A DNA stretch of 7,590 bases from JBBSGD01 sp038254435 (GTDB taxonomy: Bacteria > Actinomycetota > CADDZG01 > WHSQ01). Under the pieces are notes generated by a model that worked only from the letters and a program-made list of their open reading frames with translations, ran no database searches and had not been told where the DNA came from. Position 1 is the stretch's first letter. The number at the start of each line of letters is the position of its first letter. Below are positions 5,246-7,590 of the stretch, piece after piece. Location: NCBI GenBank assembly GCA_038254435.1, contig JBBSGD010000078.1, positions 1 through 7,590 on the forward strand. The letters are read 5' to 3'. The translations under genes and the position numbers were made by a program.

Positions 5246-6427
5246 CTACGGGCGGCCGGCGCCGACGTAGTCGGACAGCCGCGCCGAGGCGACTCTGACG
5301 GTCGTACCCGAGTAGGGAGCCTCGACCATCTGACCGTTGCCTATGTACATGGCAACGTGATGGATGGGGCTTCCGTAAAAGAGGAGGTCGCCGGGCTGCC
5401 AGCTCCCCGACGAGACCCTGGCAGTGACTGCGTACTGGGCCGCCGAGCTGTGAGGCAGCGACACCCCCGCGGCTGCCCACGCGTAGCTGGTGAGGCCCGA
5501 GCAGTCGAAGGAGTCGGGCCCTGCGGCGCCCCATACGTAGGGTTTTCCTACCTGGGCGAGTGCGGTATCGACGGCGACGGCGGCGCTGCCGCGGGCCGGC
5601 GCAGGCTGCGCGCTTTGCGACGCCGTGGGAGCGGCAGGTGCGGGGGCGGAGGAAGCAGGGACCGAAGGAGCGGGAACCGAAGGAGCGGGAACCGAAGGAG
5701 CGGGAACCGAAGGAGCGGGAACCGTCGCGGCCGCCGCCGTGGCCCGTGCCGCTTGTTGCTGCGCTTGCCTGCGTGCCGCGGCCTGCGCTGCAGCCAGCTT
5801 GGCCTGACGGCGGCGCTCCGCAGCGATCTGGGCCTGAAGTCTGTCGATCTCCTTCTGCTGAGAGTCGAGCTTGCCCTTGATCGTAACTTTGAGGCGCCCG
5901 AGCCTGTTCGCCGCGGCCGTGGCCTCGTTCTTGGCTGTGTCCAGCTCGGCGAGCTTCTTGTTGAGAAGCGCCCGGTCGATTGCCAGCTTGTCGAAGACCT
6001 TCGTTTGGGTAGTCTGAGACGACTGCAGGTACTCGAGACGGGCGTCGGCCGAAGATATCGACTTGGACGCGAGCAGCGCCTCGAGGGCGTCCGTCGAGCC
6101 GCCTTTGTAGAGCTCCTGGGCGAGCTCGATGGCATCCTTTTGCCGGGCTTGCATGCGTTTTTGCACGCGCGCCACAACGAGCTCCGTTTGGGCGATGGTG
6201 GAGCGGAGCCGGTCCAGCTTGTCGTGCACCATGTTGTAACGCTCGACGACGATCTCGAAGTTATCGCGCAGGGCCTGGAGTCGCTGCTGAGCGGAGCCAA
6301 GCTGAGCCTGGGCAGGCGCGGCGAGCGAATTGCCCGACGAGGACAATGCAGCCGCCCCAAGGGCGACCGCGAGCAAGAGCGGGACGAAGGCGCGCCTAAA
6401 CCCCGCGATGGTTTTAAGCCGCAGCAT
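5246..6427 (-). CDS. Secreted NlpC/P60 (C40) peptidoglycan endopeptidase, RipA-like
   Basis: The 393-residue protein should cut peptide stems of peptidoglycan outside the membrane, in cell separation or remodelling. Residues 1-41 are a signal peptide: basic MLRLKTIAGFRR, hydrophobic core, likely cleavage after an Ala near 41. Residues about 43-225 form long coiled coils around a conserved LYKGGSTDALEALL segment (106-119), as in PcsB-type N-domains that commonly hold such enzymes inactive. An Ala/Pro/Ser linker (about 226-278) contains VPAPS repeats. The NlpC/P60 domain (about 282-393) has Cys309 (FDCSGL), His357 (HHVAMYIG) and Glu369 (MVEAP), matching the Cys-His-Glu triad of RipA in nature and spacing. 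I chose ATG 6427, not the far upstream ATG 6619, because the signal peptide begins here and AGGG lies just upstream; GTG 6436 is an alternative. It is convergent with the EamA gene and divergent from the CpaE-like gene. Confidence 0.93.
   Translation of the reverse strand: MLRLKTIAGFRRAFVPLLLAVALGAAALSSSGNSLAAPAQAQLGSAQQRLQALRDNFEIVVERYNMVHDKLDRLRSTIAQTELVVARVQKRMQARQKDAIELAQELYKGGSTDALEALLASKSISSADARLEYLQSSQTTQTKVFDKLAIDRALLNKKLAELDTAKNEATAAANRLGRLKVTIKGKLDSQQKEIDRLQAQIAAERRRQAKLAAAQAAARRQAQQQAARATAAAATVPAPSVPAPSVPAPSVPAPSVPASSAPAPAAPTASQSAQPAPARGSAAVAVDTALAQVGKPYVWGAAGPDSFDCSGLTSYAWAAAGVSLPHSSAAQYAVTARVSSGSWQPGDLLFYGSPIHHVAMYIGNGQMVEAPYSGTTVRVASARLSDYVGAGRP
5661..5720. repeat. Four tandem copies of a 15-bp unit coding VPAPS
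   Basis: The unit ACCGAAGGAGCGGGA (plus strand) occurs four times with no mismatch at 5661-5675, 5676-5690, 5691-5705 and 5706-5720. In the minus-strand hydrolase gene it encodes the pentapeptide VPAPS in the linker before the catalytic domain. Identity at the DNA level suggests recent slippage expansion and probable length variation among strains. Confidence 0.95.
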
Positions 6428-6610
6428 TGCGCACACCCTAGCGCGGATTGCCGGTGCCTGCTCCAAAGGTCTCCGTTCCTCTCCACGCTGCCCCGGCCCG
6501 GCCCGCCCGTGGCCGAACGACCCGCGCTGCGCCGGCAGGGTCTTGTCTTTCACATCGGCTCGCACAGCCGGGATCTCAAGCCTACGGTCGCGGGGGCCGA
6601 GCCGCCCGGA

Positions 6611-6621
6611 TTGTGGCACAA
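6611..6621. promoter_or_regulatory. Short palindrome TTGTG-G-CACAA
   Basis: Perfect 5-1-5 inverted repeat in the divergent spacer, 184 bp upstream of the hydrolase start and 126 bp upstream of the CpaE-like start. It shares TGTGGC with the palindrome at 6697-6712, so both could bind one regulator. The regulator is unknown. Confidence 0.35.
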
Positions 6622-6696
6622 GGCTCGTGCTGAGATCTCCATCCCGAGCGAGGTCAAAGAAGATGGCCGGCTCACGATTGTCGCTCCTGCAGCGTG

Positions 6697-6712
6697 TGTG
6701 GCGTGTGCCACA
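6697..6712. promoter_or_regulatory. Perfect inverted repeat TGTGGC-GTGT-GCCACA
   Basis: Perfect 6-4-6 inverted repeat, ending 34 bp before the CpaE-like start codon. The position suits an operator for that gene or a short hairpin in its leader. It has the same arm and spacer lengths as the operator candidate at 903-918 but a different sequence. Confidence 0.45.
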
Positions 6713-6746
6713 GACTGGTAACGGTCCCCGCGACCAGAGTCACATC

Positions 6747-7590
6747 ATGCAAGAGATGCGGCTCAGGGTTGCGATTGTCACGCGCGACCCGCGCGTCCGC
6801 GACGAAGCCGCGCGTGCTTTCGACGCGGCACCGGCGCAGTGGCGCGTCGCCTTGCACGAGGTTCCCCCACAGGATGCGGACGTGATCGTGTGGGGGCCGG
6901 ACACTCCCGGCGGATCCGGGGTGAGGTTCGTCCCGGGCGGCGCGGCGAACCTGGTGGACGAGGTGCGCAAGGCCGCGGCCGCAGCCGGCGCGGCTCCGGT
7001 GGTGGCGGTGACCTCGGCGGGAGGGGGCAGCGGCGTCACCAGCGTTGCGCTCCACCTCGCCCGCTGCTGGGCGCGCCGCGGCAAGAGGACGTGCTACGTG
7101 GACCTCGATTTGCGCTGGGGAGCGCACCGGCGCCTGGGGCTGGAGCCGACGTCGGTGCGCTCGTGGGCCGGAGCGCAGCACGGGGCCGAGGCGCTTGGGC
7201 TGGCAGCTCTTCCGTTGCCGGGGGGTTTCCGCGCCCTTTTGGCGCCTGCGGAGACGGTCTGTGACACGCCCCCGAGTGTGGTCGTGGCGGGCGCTCGGGC
7301 CCAGTTCCAGCGGATCGTCGTCGATGTCCCCTTCGGGGACGATTCTGCCGGGGTCCTGCGCGACTCGTTCGCGGTTGTCGTCCTTTTGACCCCGTCGTCA
7401 CCCGCGGCGGCACGCGCCGCCGCCCTGCTATCCGAGCTGCCCGCGGACTGTGGCGTGATAGTGGTGAACCGCCTCGGCGCGGGAGGCGAGATGACTGCGA
7501 GCAAGCTTGCCAGGCTGCTCGGCTATCCCGTCACTGCCGAGCTGCCGTGTTGCCCGGCCCTACGCGACGCCGAGGATGGCGGACGGCTGC
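6747..7590 (+). CDS. CpaE/TadZ-like atypical MinD-family protein (runs off right edge)
   Basis: From ATG 6747 the frame is open for 281 codons to the window end. Residues about 5-80 resemble a degenerate receiver-like domain (RVAIVTRDPRVRDEA, then DADVIVWGPD). Residues about 84 onward are a MinD/ParA-type ATPase fold: P-loop TSAGGGSGVTS (89-99), YVDLDLRWGAHRRLGLEP (117-134) like the DLDL motif of CpaE, VVDVPFG (191-197) as switch II, and VVNRLG (239-244) for adenine binding. Both lysines of the deviant Walker A motif are missing (Gly92 and Val97 stand in their places), as is common in CpaE/TadZ and actinobacterial septum-site (Ssd) proteins. Such proteins localise Tad/Flp pilus machinery or affect septum placement, at the inner membrane. 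A TadA/CpaF ATPase may follow outside the window. No clear Shine-Dalgarno is seen; ATG 6756 is an alternative start. It is divergent from the hydrolase. Confidence 0.82.
   Translation, partial: MQEMRLRVAIVTRDPRVRDEAARAFDAAPAQWRVALHEVPPQDADVIVWGPDTPGGSGVRFVPGGAANLVDEVRKAAAAAGAAPVVAVTSAGGGSGVTSVALHLARCWARRGKRTCYVDLDLRWGAHRRLGLEPTSVRSWAGAQHGAEALGLAALPLPGGFRALLAPAETVCDTPPSVVVAGARAQFQRIVVDVPFGDDSAGVLRDSFAVVVLLTPSSPAAARAAALLSELPADCGVIVVNRLGAGGEMTASKLARLLGYPVTAELPCCPALRDAEDGGRL

Larger units (their letters stand above)
6428..6746. promoter_or_regulatory. Divergent spacer between the NlpC/P60 and CpaE-like genes
   Basis: This 319-bp gap must hold promoters in both directions. It contains palindromes at 6611-6621 and 6697-6712 that share TGTGGC, and a 13-bp near-inverted pair at 6586-6598 and 6723-6735 (12 of 13 match). 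TTGACC on the minus strand (6657-6652) is a fair -35, but no -10 lies at the right distance. I looked for the ydaO-type c-di-AMP riboswitch often found before actinobacterial wall hydrolases and did not see its conserved blocks. No coding region is supported, although the minus frame stays open to 6619. Confidence 0.5.

Noticed and set aside
5661..5720. CRISPR-like short repeats
   Set aside because: The copies are 15 bp, head-to-tail with no spacers, and encode an in-frame VPAPS linker.
6428..6619. 64-codon N-terminal extension of the hydrolase to ATG 6619
   Set aside because: It would place a charged, Pro/Arg-rich stretch before an evident signal peptide that starts at ATG 6427.
5174..6721. 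Plus-strand open frame of 515 codons
   Set aside because: It lies opposite the NlpC/P60 gene; its RRSGN-type repeats arise from the 15-bp tandem repeat read on the wrong strand.
6718..6723. MtrA-type box GTAACG before the CpaE-like gene
   Set aside because: Only one half-site is present; the expected second direct repeat at suitable spacing is missing.
6428..6746. c-di-AMP (ydaO-type) riboswitch upstream of the wall hydrolase
   Set aside because: The conserved GGGGGACCCA-like and GGGGUGAA-like blocks were not found on the minus strand.

Overview
The window looks like chromosomal DNA from a high-GC Gram-positive bacterium, most likely an Actinomycetota member. Reasons: strong G/C at third codon positions, GTG start use, a SufR-type regulator, a RipA-like NlpC/P60 hydrolase with a PcsB-type coiled coil, and a CpaE/TadZ-type protein whose P-loop has no lysine. 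No rRNA, tRNA, insertion sequence or CRISPR array was seen. Genus cannot be told by eye.

Region 1 (1-2760) is a divergent pair of transcription units. On the minus strand, a SufR-like winged-helix regulator with C-terminal Fe-S-type cysteines (228-878) is followed by the N-terminus of a small membrane protein that runs off the left edge (1-186). On the plus strand, a short-chain dehydrogenase/reductase (1016-1714) overlaps by 4 bp a divergent member of the QueA family (1711-2760), so the two are probably co-translated. The 137-bp gap between the units contains a perfect 6-4-6 inverted repeat (903-918), a good operator candidate for the regulator. This cassette is the most interesting part of the window: a possible Fe-S or redox sensor faces a redox enzyme and a QueA paralogue that has lost most QueA signature residues.

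Region 2 (2761-5214) is a 155-bp spacer with two possible hairpins, then two overlapping exporter genes: an MFS transporter (2916-4220) and a YedA-like EamA/DMT permease (4213-5214).

Region 3 (5215-7590) starts with a minus-strand secreted peptidoglycan hydrolase (5246-6427), convergent with the EamA gene. It has a signal peptide, coiled coil, VPAPS repeat linker and NlpC/P60 domain with a RipA-like Cys-His-Glu triad. A 319-bp divergent spacer with two short palindromes sharing TGTGGC separates it from a CpaE/TadZ-like protein (6747 onward), cut by the right edge and possibly the first gene of a Tad/Flp pilus or septum-site type operon.

Most genes belong to known families. The novel-looking points are the regulator/SDR/QueA-like cassette and its probable operator, not a wholly new machine.
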